This document shows, piece by piece, positions 1 to 10,325 of a stretch of 27,671 bases of DNA. The notes below the pieces were generated by a model. That model was not told the DNA's origin. It ran no database searches and was given only the letters and a program-made list of their open reading frames with translations. The stretch is from Candolleomyces eurysporus. Taxonomy: Eukaryota; Basidiomycota; Agaricomycetes; Agaricales; Psathyrellaceae. Position 1 is the first letter of the stretch. Every line of letters starts with the position of its first letter. The translations under genes and the position numbers were made by a program. The stretch lies in the NCBI GenBank assembly GCA_027579435.1, contig JANBPK010001008.1:1-27671 (forward strand), read 5' to 3'.

Positions 1-2
1 CC

Positions 3-515
3 TTCTATATCCCAAACTCCGAAATCAAACCTATCGGGACTTCCGGAACCATATTCCACGTTGTCGACAACGACGTGGCCGGGTGTTGGAAGTTTGAAAA
101 GGAGCCCAATAAAGACGTGATCTCGAGCCCGACTGTGGTCGCTATTGTGAGGCTAGCAGATGTGGGATATTTGGGGAGCTACGATGACATTGTGGGACCG
201 GATAGTTTGACGCCAATGTTCAAGACCCTTGCGATACCGGCCCCGGGGAGCAATGGACTCGCGGAGTTTAGTTCGAGGACCTGGTTCCTGGATGCCATCG
301 GGGTGTTGCACGACTGCGGGGTCGTTACCTGCGATGATATTTGGCTGCTAGAGAGAGAGCTGAGGAGGTGTGCGTTCACGGCCATGGACAAGTACCTGGA
401 GAACAAAGGTGTGTGGCTTCGATCTCTGTTGGCCTGTGACTATATATTGATCGTCATTCGTCCGACCGATCGTAGGGTGGACATGTTATCGTTCCGACCA
501 TTGCTCCTGATATGA
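3..515 (+). CDS. 3' part of an unidentified fungal gene (5' end outside window)
   Basis: An open frame runs from the left edge without a start, so the gene begins outside the window. The peptide carries IFHVVDNDVAGCWKFEK, then a run of hydrophobic strands, a segment SSRTWFLDAIGVLHDCGVV and a charged helix (LLERELRRCAFTAMDKYL). This order (a basic/aromatic WxFEK strand, an R-x-W-x-x-D-A-I helix, then an acidic-basic helix) recalls small fungal domain-of-unknown-function proteins with a late [CS]RxWxxDA motif, but I cannot name the family securely. The reading frame stops at 515. A likelier end uses an intron at about 410-476 (GTGTGT...GTAG), which would give a short C-terminus ending WTCYRSDHCS. 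Codon use looks coding up to about 410 and poor after it. No function is assigned. Confidence 0.5.
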   Translation, partial: FYIPNSEIKPIGTSGTIFHVVDNDVAGCWKFEKEPNKDVISSPTVVAIVRLADVGYLGSYDDIVGPDSLTPMFKTLAIPAPGSNGLAEFSSRTWFLDAIGVLHDCGVVTCDDIWLLERELRRCAFTAMDKYLENKGVWLRSLLACDYILIVIRPTDRRVDMLSFRPLLLI

Positions 516-542
516 GCCATCGGTTGCTCCAGATGGCTCATA
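511..542. repeat. Inverted repeat, 11-bp perfect stem
   Basis: Positions 511-521 (tatgagccatc) are the exact reverse complement of 532-542 (gatggctcata), with a 10-nt spacer. The hairpin lies just past the stop of the first gene, so it may be a structure in its 3' UTR. No T-run follows, and this is not a known eukaryotic terminator type. Confidence 0.6.
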
Positions 543-1519
543 GGATCGAAGAAGGTGCGCTGCATGCTTGATACGACTTTAAGATATTGCCTAATCGAGT
601 ACCCGCTGTCGACTCCCTCTCGCCGTTCAGATCCTTCAGTCCTCTGATTTCCACGGAGCAGCGATATCACCACCACCGGGGTCATTCATTCAGCAAATCA
701 GCACACGATCCTACCCACCAAACCCCATCTCAAACACGCGTACACTCTTCGACCTGGACACTAATCGTTTTAATAGGGTGATCTTGTCGAATCGCGAACA
801 ACCGTAACGCTATTAATATACAGGAGGCTATGTAGGCCGGGCCGTCTAGGTCAATAGGTTTGGTCGTGTGCTTCTTCGGTTCTTCCTTTTCTTTTCAATC
901 ATCTCGTCTCTCAAGCTTTGTTTATCACAATGTAGGATATCGCTTTGCGTCGTGGATTCCCTTTGCCAAGTTTTGCTTTCGATTTCGAGTCAGCTATTTA
1001 TCCAAGCTTTCGCTGTTTTGATGGTATCGCGCTCCTGTACCTTACCTAGAGTCTAGACACGATTGTATCTTACCCTTGCTTCCTTCCTGCCTAGTTCCGG
1101 CTGCCTTCTCAACTATTCTCCGTCTTTGTCTTCTGTTCTCATCCGAGCGCTCTTTTGTGAAGAGAAAATGATTTGAGTGACCTCATACAACGTCATATCG
1201 TGCTTTATGCATCTTTACCCCGGATGAGGGATACATCGATAAACGAACGAACATTATCATGGCCAGAGCCCGGGAAGTTGGTTTGATCCTATTCAGCTAT
1301 CTATTGTCGACCAAATTAGGTTATGCTTCAGCGACCACAAGTCTAGAACCTATTTAGGCGCCATTCGCGGGAAGACCATGATCATGACGCGCCAACATTA
1401 GACCACGACCACGATGACCATGTCAGCTTTTCTTCTCTGGGTCTCGTTGCCTCTTTGTCCCCTCGGATGATCAAGCTACTCGAACGACCGGTCTAGGGAC
1501 AGTCGCGTCAGGAATTGGT
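543..1519. other. Intergenic stretch, no supported gene
   Basis: About 980 bases without a convincing coding frame. The short open frames (587-781, 868-1056) have no recognisable domains, no splice partners and unlikely composition. The stretch is pyrimidine-rich around 860-1160. Nothing else is seen. Confidence 0.5.
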
Positions 1520-2370
1520 TGGGGCGCGACAGGGGTACAGCAGAAAGTCCTACTAACAAGAGCCTTTTTGCCAATACTGCTGTAATGCCTTAAGATGGAC
1601 TGGCCTTTGGACGTTCATCCAGCCGAAAACACTGTCATTGAAGAGTTAAGGGCCGAGCATCCAAAATCCCTTCGTCACTGCGAGTATCTACCCGCTGGCA
1701 AATTCAAACAGCGCTTTACTGAGTTACTCCCAAAGATCTTGGACAAAGCTTGACCTGCAGCTCGACGACACAAAGCTCCAAGAAAGGACAGAGCTTCGAG
1801 GATTGTGTCGGAGTACTACGACAAGTTCTGAGAGCCCGGGTCCGTGGAGAATATCCTCTCCTGACTTCGCGCTCATTCATAGACCAGCCTTCCTTAGATC
1901 ATCACGCAACTTGGCAAAGAAGGAAAGTGTTGCATCGAAAAATCAGTGCAGGCAACGAAGGACGGCAAGGGTACGGGAGTTCTCGACGACTGGGACGCGG
2001 CATATCTTGGGTAGACGAGAACGGTCAACCCATCCCTCCGTATACAGCTCTTGCTCGCACTGGCGCGCGTCCTTCCATGCCAACCGACATCCATTCCAAG
2101 CCTCATTATTATCGGGAAGACGCCAATTCGCCCTTTTTACCTTCTTATCTGGGGTACTATGCACCATGACATCGTGAATAAAGAACGGGACGAAAAGAAC
2201 AATCTTCCTCAGTGCAGGGAGTAGGTCTGACGAAGAACAGACTAAATGCAGCCGCAAATTCACCTTCATGCGTTCGTACACTGCCGGGGAAGTGTCCGAA
2301 GAGTTGAGGGCAGAACTTGAAAGCATTTGCGACAAATCCACTAGGTGTTAAAGAATGCTCTCACCTTCTT
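1520..2370 (+). pseudogene. Decayed FunK1 protein kinase (relic upstream of the intact copy)
   Basis: Read across frames, this segment aligns by eye with the C-terminal two thirds of the intact FunK1 gene that follows. LKMDWPL (about 1590) matches ALKLGWPL. HPKSL matches LPKSL. RTELRGL...EYYDKF (about 1780-1830) matches PRELRIL...KYYDKL. ATWQRRKVLHRKISAGN (about 1905-1955) matches YAAWRKGKLLHRDLSEGN. KDGKGTGVLDDWDAA (about 1957-2000) matches the DWD region. RTGARPSMPTDI, PHYYREDAN and FYLLIWGTMHHDI (about 2065-2180) match the activation segment and following helix, and RKFTFMRSYTAGEVSEELRAEL (about 2250-2310) matches the C-lobe. Frame changes and stops interrupt it, the segment after HRx-N is shortened, and the catalytic HRD aspartate reads Lys. 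The first ~340 residues of the family are not found. It cannot encode an active kinase. Confidence 0.75.
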
Positions 2371-2740
2371 ATCCATCGGTGTGGAGCCTAGAGGTTGGGA
2401 AAGGCTTCCTGCTTATTAGTGATCGTACCGCTTGCGATATGTTTGGCGCCTTGCGCCGTATCTTGTCCACGTCGCTTTTATGCTTCGGAGGACTTGACGT
2501 GATAGTCGATGGTTCCGATATATGTATGCCTTCTGTCGAACTCTCAGACAAGCGATTGACTCCTGAGGCCCGTTCTGGAGAATTTTTCTACACTGTCTAG
2601 TACTGGAGACTGTACCGTGGTGTCGGATAGGACCAGGAGCGTGACAGCCCGGCAGTGACACCGCGCCTTGTCACGGTCACGGCGATTTAAAGCTCTTAGG
2701 GGCCAGAAAATTGTCCCAAGGTCTCGGAGTCTTCAAGACC
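2371..2740. other. Intergenic gap between FunK1 relic and intact FunK1
   Basis: An open frame at 2355-2600 has no recognisable domain and no clear partner in the intact kinase. It may be the eroded last part of the relic. The remainder should hold the promoter and 5' UTR of the intact gene; no clear core motif is visible. Confidence 0.4.
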
Positions 2741-4876
2741 ATGACTCTGAACGACACAAGCTACCATACCTGCTTCTTTTCTCGCAGCTACGATGACTCT
2801 GGTCATCCTCATCCAGATGACTTAGGTACGTCAGTATCATGACTCCTTGGAGAAGGTTACTGAGGGTCAGTCGCGTCTAACATGACAGAGAGCATCCTTC
2901 CGGGAAACCTTGACTCATATTTTCATCGGGATATCGACCTTGTTGACTTCGCTGTCAACGTATGGGGTCTCGAGCGGCAATTCGCCCAGAAGGTCGCCGA
3001 TACCAATTGGAACGTGGACAAATTCGAAACGTTCAAGTACAAGATGGCCGTGAAAATTTGGGAGGAAGATGAGGTGCACAGGACCTTTCGCAGCCTTACG
3101 AATCGGTTGTTGGATGATATTTTCAACACATACGAGACCAGTCAGGTGGGGGACCAGAAATGCCGCAGCTACGAAGCCCTCAAGAGTAGGATGAATCAAC
3201 CGGATAGGTTCACCTTCTACAAGGAGTCCACTCTGGAGTCGAACATCCGGACCGAGCTCACACGGGACGGTTTTAACAGCCGTCTGGACGTCGTTCAGGA
3301 AGTTGAAAGACCTACTGTCGTTGTTTCCAGTCCCCCTGTTCTACCACTCGTTTCCGACTCATCGATGGGACGGTCCCTGGACTCTGATTTCTCAGACAGC
3401 TTCTCTGAAGTGTCGACTCCGTCCCGAGTTTCATCGCACATACTGGAATCCCTGGCTTCGACCGGCCGATACTACACCGTTGCCATCATCGTTCAGGGCT
3501 TCAGCGTCACCGTTCTCTACTTCGATCGCACGCTCGGCCTTCGCGTTCCGGCCTTCAACTTTAAGGAGGAGCCCGGAAAATTGGGACTGATGATGTCTGG
3601 GATTTATGCCTGTAAAATGGTCCACGCTGGCTTCGATCCCCACCTTCGACCTTGGTGCTCGCTGCTGCCCCAGGCTCCAAGCCCGGAAATGAGGTCGCAA
3701 CTTAAACGGCCGGTAGGGAAGTTGTCCGGCTCGTTCTTCGAATTCGAGTTTCCCGGGAGTGCCGATGACTCCACTCCCGCCGTCTTCAAGATCAAAAAAC
3801 TTGTTCACAGGCCACATGAAATATTTGGACGTGCAACTGCGGTTTGTAAAGTCCAAAAGGTCATGCCCGACGGCAAGCTTTCTTCGGAGCACTACGCGTT
3901 AAAACTGGGTTGGCCACTTGCGATTCGCACCGCCGAAGCGAAAATTATCACGGATTTACGCGACAGGCTCCCGAAATCTCTTCATGATCATCTCCCTAAT
4001 GTCGAATTCCAGCGGAACTTTACTCCTGAGGAATTGAATCTTCCCTGGACCAAGCTCGGACTCGGTCTCACCGACGAGAACCGCCACCCCCGGGAGCTTC
4101 GAATACTCGGGTCAAAGTATTACGATAAGCTTTGGCAAGCGGGATCTGTGGAGGAGTTCAAACAGGCCTGGCTTGATTGCGTCGAGTGTGAGTACCCCAA
4201 ATTCTTTCCTTGAGTTACGAAATTCGCCACTAATAGCGCTTGTTTTGTCCCAGGCCACTATGCCGCTTGGAGGAAGGGCAAATTGCTGCACCGCGACCTT
4301 AGCGAGGGCAACCTTATGATTCTCAGGAAGGACGGGAAGGTCAAGGGCGTCCTCAACGATTGGGACATGGCATCCCCCGTCGACGATAACGGGTTGGTCA
4401 TCTCCACAGCAGCCGACCATTGCACTGGAACTCGTCCCTTTATGGCGATCGACCTCCTCCTGAAACCAGATGCGCCTCATTACTACCGACACGACGCCGA
4501 ATCCTTCGTTTATATTCTCGTCTGGGGAGCGATTCACTACGACCTCGAGAACCAGATACGAATGCCCCCCAATCCTCACGTCCGTTACTGGTTGTCCGAT
4601 GACGATATCATCAATCACAACCACAAGACCTCTTTCCTCATGTCGGACCACCTTGCCGAAACGATTTTCGCCCAACTCAGACCCGAGTTTCATGGTGTCC
4701 TCGAGGAGTGGATCAAGCCTCTTCGTCTCATGCTCAAACAAGCGAGATTTTCGGAAAATTTCCTCTCGACCGCTGAGCAGAAGGCGGCGAATAAAGTGAC
4801 TTATGACGATCAACTTACTTTCGAAGCGTTTATGAAGGCGATTGGAGAAGCGCCCCGGGATTGGGAGAGTCTCTAG
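2741..4876 (+). CDS. FunK1-type fungal protein kinase, three exons, 668 aa
   Basis: Exons 2741-2825, 2889-4187 and 4254-4876. Introns are GTACGT...ACAG (63 nt) and GTGAGT...CCAG (66 nt), and the summed length (2007 nt) keeps frame. The first exon (MTLNDTSYHTCFFSR...HPDDL) joins smoothly to ESILPGNLDSYFHRD, which supports using 2741 rather than 2882 as start. The protein has a FunK1-like N-terminal helical region (about 29-150), a Ser-rich linker, a YYTVAIIVQG...VLYFDR strand region (about 195-230) and a kinase core. YALK (Lys367) is the likely ATP lysine, HRDLSEGN (474-481) the catalytic loop with Asp476 and Asn481, DWD (497-499) replaces DFG, and GTRPFMA (520-526) is the activation segment. 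FunK1 kinases are a multigene family of multicellular fungi with largely unknown substrates. All catalytic residues are present, so it is probably active. A decayed paralogue lies just upstream. Confidence 0.9.
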
Positions 4877-5225
4877 AGATCTGCTTGATTTTATCTCATA
4901 TATTTATTAATATCTATTTGCCTCTCGTTGACCTTTTGTCGCTCTATCTTATGAAAATCTTCAATATTCGTTCCCTGGTCGATTGTACACCGAATGCCAC
5001 GCTATGTAATCTGTCAGCAACACTGTCGATCGAGGCAACCGTACCCTCCTCTCAAAATCCCAGAGATCGACGAGCTTCTTTCCGTTTTCGCTGGTCGACG
5101 CTCCCGCCTTTTTTCAACCTCGCCGCTGGCTGGCTCTCTTGTCGCCAAGGTCGTTCTTTTTGAGTTGCCCCAGACTCCTCTCTCCGTTAATCGCCCCAAC
5201 CCGTTCGAGGGGGAAGCATCTCGGA
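4877..5225. other. Intergenic region, probable promoter/5' UTR of the secreted-protein gene
   Basis: AT-rich for the first ~60 bases (likely 3' UTR of the kinase), then pyrimidine-rich from about 5095 to 5200 (ctttttt, tcgttcttttt, ctcctctctcc). Pyrimidine-rich stretches before the start codon are common in fungal promoters. No gene is seen. Confidence 0.4.
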
Positions 5226-6233
5226 ATGCCTAAACTATCATTATGTATCCTCGCCCTTACCAGTATCGTCCTGTTCCTGAACCTGGGTAGCGCGTGGGCG
5301 AGTCCGACAATTACTAGAAAGCCACTGAACTTGAAGTGGCGTGGAGGAACTACCAGGCGTACGAAGCCTCTGGCAAAGAGAATCCCGCTCCCAAGGCCCG
5401 ATAACACGGTGGTCGTGGACGGGCCTGACAAGTTCTGGTGTGTGCTTTCAATCGTACAAATAAATTATGACCTGACAGTGGCGGGCTTTCTCGACCTCTT
5501 TTATCCCAGCTTGATTGTACCCAGGTAGGCGGAAATGCGGCCTGTCCTCTGTATTCCTGTTGATAAGCCCTCGTAACCCTGAACAGGAACAGTCACACAG
5601 ATATAGGCGACAGTGAACACCCGGGCGGTACGACGACCTACTGCTCCGCTTCCTCGATATCCGATAGCTCGCTCCAAGGCGAGTTCTCGAGCGACTTTTG
5701 GACGAACGTGGATTACGTTGTGGGGAGCGGTGTTAACGGCGAGAGGTATGCTCAGCGTGCGTCCATTCCCATTCTCGTTGGATTCGATAACACTCTGGAA
5801 GAAAACGCTGACGCTCAGTGGAATTCAGTGACCGGTTGCATTGACCCTTCGACTCTGGACCGTATCAACAGTGACGACGATGGGGGGCAGTACGATTCCA
5901 GTGGAGGGTCGTTTGGGAACGGAAACCCTGAAAAAAGCGCGTGTGTTGGGTCAGTACCCCTCGATTTCTTGCCTGTTTCCTTTTCTACCTATGTTTGACC
6001 CTTTCAATATTGTTTCACCAGGTATAACCACTACATCGAGCTCATCGAGCCCTCCGCACCTCGAGCGTGCGTTAGATGTTGCGATGATCCGGACGACTGC
6101 CCAACTCACGAAGGCTCGTTAATACCACCGCAATCCGTTTCGAACGAGCGCTGATACATACTGTCCCCCTTTTTCAACAGACAAAAACGGTTGCCCAAAT
6201 GTCATTCCAGGCAACTACTTTGGTTGCGCATGA
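5226..6233 (+). CDS. Secreted cysteine-rich protein of a basidiomycete family, five exons, 215 aa
   Basis: Exons 5226-5437, 5587-5756, 5829-5949, 6022-6113 and 6181-6233 sum to 648 nt with matching phases at every junction. The N-terminus is a clear signal peptide (MPKLSLCILALTSIVLFLNL, cleavage after about GSAWA). A basic linker follows, and then the conserved core: IGDSEHPGGTTTYCSAS, SSDFWTNVDYVVGSGVNG, RYAQLTGCID, INSDDDGGQYDSSGG, YNHYIELIEP, RACVRCCDDPDDCP and NGCPNVIPGNYFGCA at the C-terminus. The nine or so cysteines in the core suggest disulfides. I recall this core from Agaricomycete secreted proteins without known biochemistry; a wall-associated or effector-like role is only a guess. 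Two points are odd: the first intron is long (149 nt), and the last intron (6114-6180) starts GCTCGT instead of GT although the joined peptide (HEDKNGCPN) is clearly right. Intron 3 (5757-5828, 72 nt) has no stop, so naive ORF calling reads through it. Confidence 0.8.
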
Positions 6234-6633
6234 CTTGATCCCCAAAGATCTTCGGATCTACCGAGTCCCCAGTTTCATCTTCACCCCGTTGCTGCAGGCA
6301 GCCAATTACCTTACCACACATAATAAAATTTACGCATAATGGAACAACACATATACGGTACACTACAACTATGTAAACCAGTCCTACATCGCCTTATGGA
6401 GGTCCAACGAAAATAAACATCCAAATCCACTCCACTTCCCTCGATCCATATCCAAAATCAAACATCCCTCCTCCCTTTTCAGGGTCCACCGCCCGAACCC
6501 TTCACATGCTCCGTTCGTTCGAACCCCACCCCACCCTCGAAATGAATGAAAACTAATGAACACGCGCTCCCGCTCCTGCTAAATCCAGCCTTACCCCACA
6601 CAGGACCCTGATCGCCGGTGCGCCTCAAGGCCC
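6234..6633. other. Convergent 3' intergenic region
   Basis: This lies between the stop of the secreted-protein gene (+) and the last codons of the eisosome gene (-). It is AT-rich near 6320-6440 with several aataaa-like strings on both strands (for example aataaaa at about 6322 and aaaataaac at about 6410), suitable for two 3' UTRs. No coding frame is supported. Confidence 0.45.
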
Positions 6634-9600
6634 TCACCGCAGCCCCCCATCAGCCTCATTGCCGCTATACCGTCCCGCCATTCCATGCGCGTGTTGCTGC
6701 CCATATCCAGGCGAGAGCACACTCGGGGGTGGAGGCGCTGCAGCGCCACCGGGTCCCGACATAGAATTAGGGTACCCTCCCCCTCCCCCCCTGGTGTTGA
6801 TGATAAGATGCCTGCTGCTGCTGCGCCGAGGGTGGTATGACCTGCCCAGGTGACAGCCCCGCTGGAGGGTAGTACCCACTCATCGGCCGAGGACCGCCGC
6901 CGCTCTGCCTGTTCGCGCTCGCATTCGCATTGGGGGGGGAACTCCCCGCTCATGGGGCTNCCCCTGGTCGCTCTGCGCATACGCCCCGATATAGTCAAAC
7001 GACGAATCATAGTACTCCGATTCCGGNCGCGGGGGCGCAGCGCCCGGGGGTGGGGGTGGGAGGTCCCGGCTCACACGGAGGTGCTGCTTAGCGTGAGGTT
7101 GCCACCCACTCGAAGAAGCAGTCGTAGCCATAGTTGTCGGTTCCGCGTACTGCTGCTGCGGTTGCTGGACCGGANCTTGTCTTTGTTGTTGACCTTGACC
7201 TTGACCTTGACCTTGANCTCAAACCCATGGAAGGAGGCGAAGAAGCAAGAGGAGGNGCGTTGATAGCNGGGTACGGCGACGCACTCCCAAATCCCATCGG
7301 GGGCAAAGNTCGCCTGCTGAGGCCTCTTGAACGCGGCCGCCGAAATCGTCCTCGCCCCAGAAGGCACCAAAGGCGATGTCGAGTTCGAGCCTGGGGACGC
7401 GCTGCCCAATCCTAATCCACCGCCGAGTCTTGGACTGCTAGCGTTCGAACTCGCGGGATACTCCAACGGAGTCCGATAAGGCGAACTCATAGGGGACTGC
7501 TGAGCCGACCCCCCTCCGATAGACTCGACCGACGTCCGAGGGAGCTGCTCCGCCGCACCCCCTTCAAAAGGCGGTTGTTGCTGCTGATTTTGGAACCTAG
7601 GCGGAACAGGCGACGAACCCGTCCTCATCCCTTGAAACCTCGGAGGCGGGACACCCTGAGCTTCATGTCCATAAGCCGCTTGGAACCTCGGTGGAATCTG
7701 CTGCTGCTGCTGTTGGTGCGGAGGAGGATAGACAGTATCGTACGGGTTCGTCGAAATCCCACCACCACCACCACCACCACCACCACCACCTTGGTGTTGC
7801 TGATGATAAGCCTGCGCGATCGCCTGAGCAGCCGTAGGCTTTGGCGACGATAACGCAGAGCCTGACCCAGGATCTTGCAGCTGGAACGACGGCTGAGCAG
7901 GCGGTGAACCTGCAGTGCGCGACCCCCTAGGAGGCGATGGCAAACCCGGCTGAGTCTCTGGGTACGGATGCGGCGATACAACACGTTGTGTGAACGGCGC
8001 AGACGGAGGAATTAGTGGGGATTCCTCGCGTTCAGGAAGGTATTGCTGCAGCTGCTGCGACGATAGGCTATGTTGTTGAGGTCGATGCTGATGCTGTTCT
8101 TCGTGTGGTGGTTCCTGTCGATCGACTCGCGGTGCTTTAGGTGAAGTGGGAGCGGAGCCGGTGTGAGAAGTTTCGTCCTGAGACGTCGAAGAAGAGATCT
8201 TGGGCGGTACGAAATCCAGTACTTCCAACTCCTTGGTCAACTCCCTTGCGGCAGCCGCGTCCATCTCTTTCTGCCAGTCCTTCTCAGGCTTTTCGGGTTC
8301 AGGATCGAACGTGGGCGGTGGGACTCGAGCAACGCGTTTAGATTCCGGAGTCGATGGTTGCGGTTGCTGTTGCTTCTGTGGTCCAATCGAATCCTGATCG
8401 TCGTCGTCGTCGTCGTCCCCATGGAAGACTTCAACTTTGACGCTCTGGATTCGAGGTGGTTCTAAATAAAAATAGAATGCATATTGTCGTCGTTTAGTTT
8501 CCATGCAAGGCAGACGGAGTGGTAGTATGTAAGTACGTACTGCCATTGTTCGCATCTTCCTTGGTACCAATGGGCTTGGTGNCCCCCCACAGCCTGCTGC
8601 TGCGGTTTCCTCGTCGTCACAAACCCTTCCTCATCATCATCATCAGAATCCACATCCACCTCCGCACCTGTCATGTAGGCCAACAACGCACTGTCGTTAT
8701 CCGAGAGCTGCGAGACGGTCCGCCGGTGCTGAGAATCAGCCGTCAAGTGGAGCTGCTTATCGTCCTGCTTTNGGGGGCGTCGCCCAGGGATTCGTCTCCG
8801 GGAAGGTCTTGTTGTTCGTGGTGCTATTACTCGCCACCAAACTCGCACCACCACCGATAGTTGCAGATAGTGGCGGCGAACCTCCCTTGGCCGGGGTGGG
8901 TGGTGGAAGTTCCCCACTCAACCGACCTTTCCAGGGACCCGAAGAGTCATCACCTAGCACATCCTTCTTCCCTTCCAACGCCTCTGCGATGGAGAGCGAG
9001 AATGAATCGCCACCGATGTCGTTCCGTGTGTGCAGAGAGGGCGGGGTCAGAGGAGAGTGTAGGAACGGTGGAGCGTGATGTGAATTATTAGTTGGGAGGG
9101 AGTCTTGGCGAAGTTTGACAGGGAACGTTGCGAATCTCGCTGCTCCCCCATTTCCTCCTGCCCCATCTTGTCGAATAGGAACACCGAAGTCGTCTACAGC
9201 TTGAGAGGACAGCGGAGTATCGAGCGGGCCTTTGGCCGGAGTCGGCAGGGTGTTAAGCGACGGCGCGTAACTCCCGCCGGGCGGGGGGGTAAAGGCCGCT
9301 GCCACCTGCGGAAGGCGGTGGTACCGGATACTGTCCGGGTCCACCACCGATGGGTGAATCGAGGCTGCTGAAAGATTCCTTCGGGGGGATGGTGGGCAGT
9401 GGTGGTCGTCCAGTGGAACCAATCGAAATTTGGCCAACGCCGCTAACCGCATCGTTCACCAGTGCATTGATCCTGGTATGACCGTAGTAGAGGCTTCGCG
9501 GCATCCCTGGCTGTGTGATCTCTTCGGGGATCTCAGAGACAAGCAGTTTGCCATATTCACCGACGATCGTCCCCTTTTCACAGCACTCGAGGAGCCCGCC

Positions 9601-10325
9601 GAATTTGAGCCCGAGCCATATACGTGTGGATGCACGCTTGAAATCGCCTAATTGCGCCTCTTCTGTCATGATTTCCGAATCGAGACCTCGGATTTCGTCT
9701 TGGAGACGGTGGAGCAGTTCGGTTTGGATGTCGAGGTGCTTGTGCTCAGGGCCCATCTTGCTCAGTTTCTTGTCGGCGTCCTCTGCCTTGCGGTGGACTG
9801 TTCGCCTTCTTCGCTTCAGCTCGTCTAGAGCTTCTTCTCGCGATCGGATAGATTTGAGCGTTTCGCGGATGGTATGTCCGTGGGCCGCATACTGGGATAG
9901 GGCTGCAGAGAACTGCGCAAGGAGTGCTGTAGATGCGCTGAGTATGTCCTGTTGGGATAGGCAATCAGTACCCTGAACGAAACAGAGTCTAAAAGTCGAT
10001 CAGGAGAAAGGACCTTGCGGTAGGTTGCCCCCGAGCTACTTTGGTCGAATGTTTGAACTCACCCCTAGATCATCTCCCTCTGCTTGTCCCCACGCCCTCA
10101 ATGCCTCTGCTGCCTTGGAATAGTCTGCACTTAATTTCTGCAAGCTTTATCGAAGCGAAGCGAGGGTTAGTTAGCACACGACAGCATTCATAAACATGCG
10201 ACATACGCAATGATCACCGTCTTTTCGGCCGTGATAAGATCCTGAAGGAATCGAAGATCTTTGTTGCCACCTAGAGCCGGCAGCGTAGTGTTGTGCGCGA
10301 GTTTGCTCGCCGCAGTCTTGAACAT
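6634..10325 (-). CDS. PIL1/LSP1-type eisosome (BAR-like) protein with very long disordered tail
   Basis: Exons on the minus strand: 10325-10207, 10144-10063, then from 9948 downward, with a further intron at about 8540-8462. Introns are GTATGT...AAAG (62 nt) and GTGAGT...CAACAG (114 nt). The N-terminus MFKTAASKLAHNTTLPALGG, then DLRFLQDLITAEKTVIIAL, AAEALRAWGQAEGDDLG, ALSQYAAHG, SEIMTEEAQLGDFKRAS and LKFGGLLECCEKGTIVGEYG, is the Pil1 domain (about residues 15-265). This membrane-curving, BAR-like scaffold forms eisosomes under the plasma membrane. A Pro/Gln/Gly-rich, probably disordered tail of roughly 900 residues follows and ends at a TGA at 6634-6636. The tail frame breaks in the G7 run at 9283-9289, at Ns 8772, 8582, 7309, 7217 and 6960, and in the C-rich run near 6780. 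Each break sits at an N or homopolymer, so sequence error is likelier than decay. An in-frame ATG at 10394 would add 23 residues. Confidence 0.85.
7191..7216. repeat. Hexanucleotide microsatellite (gacctt)n
   Basis: Just over four tandem units of gaccttgacctt-type sequence inside the eisosome tail. In the likely minus-strand frame they encode Gln-Gly dipeptides followed by a Gln run. An N directly adjoins the repeat. Confidence 0.85.
7759..7790. repeat. Trinucleotide microsatellite (cca)n coding poly-Gly
   Basis: About ten to eleven tandem cca units. On the minus strand they encode a run of eleven Gly (ggt codons) in the disordered tail of the eisosome protein. Length polymorphism is expected. 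Confidence 0.9.
8398..8417. repeat. Trinucleotide microsatellite (tcg)n coding poly-Asp
   Basis: Six or so tandem tcg units, read as gac codons on the minus strand, giving an acidic run (HGDDDDDDDQD) just after the fourth exon starts in the eisosome gene. Confidence 0.85.

Noticed and set aside
1750..2177. Two overlapping plus-strand frames that could be small proteins
   Set aside because: Each holds only pieces of the FunK1 relic in alternating frames.
5139..5528. 129-aa frame starting upstream of the secreted protein
   Set aside because: Its start is not ATG and the frame enters intron 1. The ATG at 5226 with a signal peptide is the better start.
7071..8570. Minus-strand frame taken as a separate 499-aa gene starting MVPRKMRTMAV
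   Set aside because: Its first ~36 residues cross a canonical intron (GTACGT...TTTAG). The rest is tail of the PIL1 gene, and the N-containing 3' part is out of frame.
8519..9371. Plus-strand frames opposite the PIL1 tail
   Set aside because: Low-complexity shadows of Pro/Ser/Gly-rich coding on the other strand.
9430..9976. Plus-strand frames opposite the Pil1 domain, and their copy at 15708-16223
   Set aside because: They are antisense to a well-supported domain. Their mutual similarity follows from the duplication.
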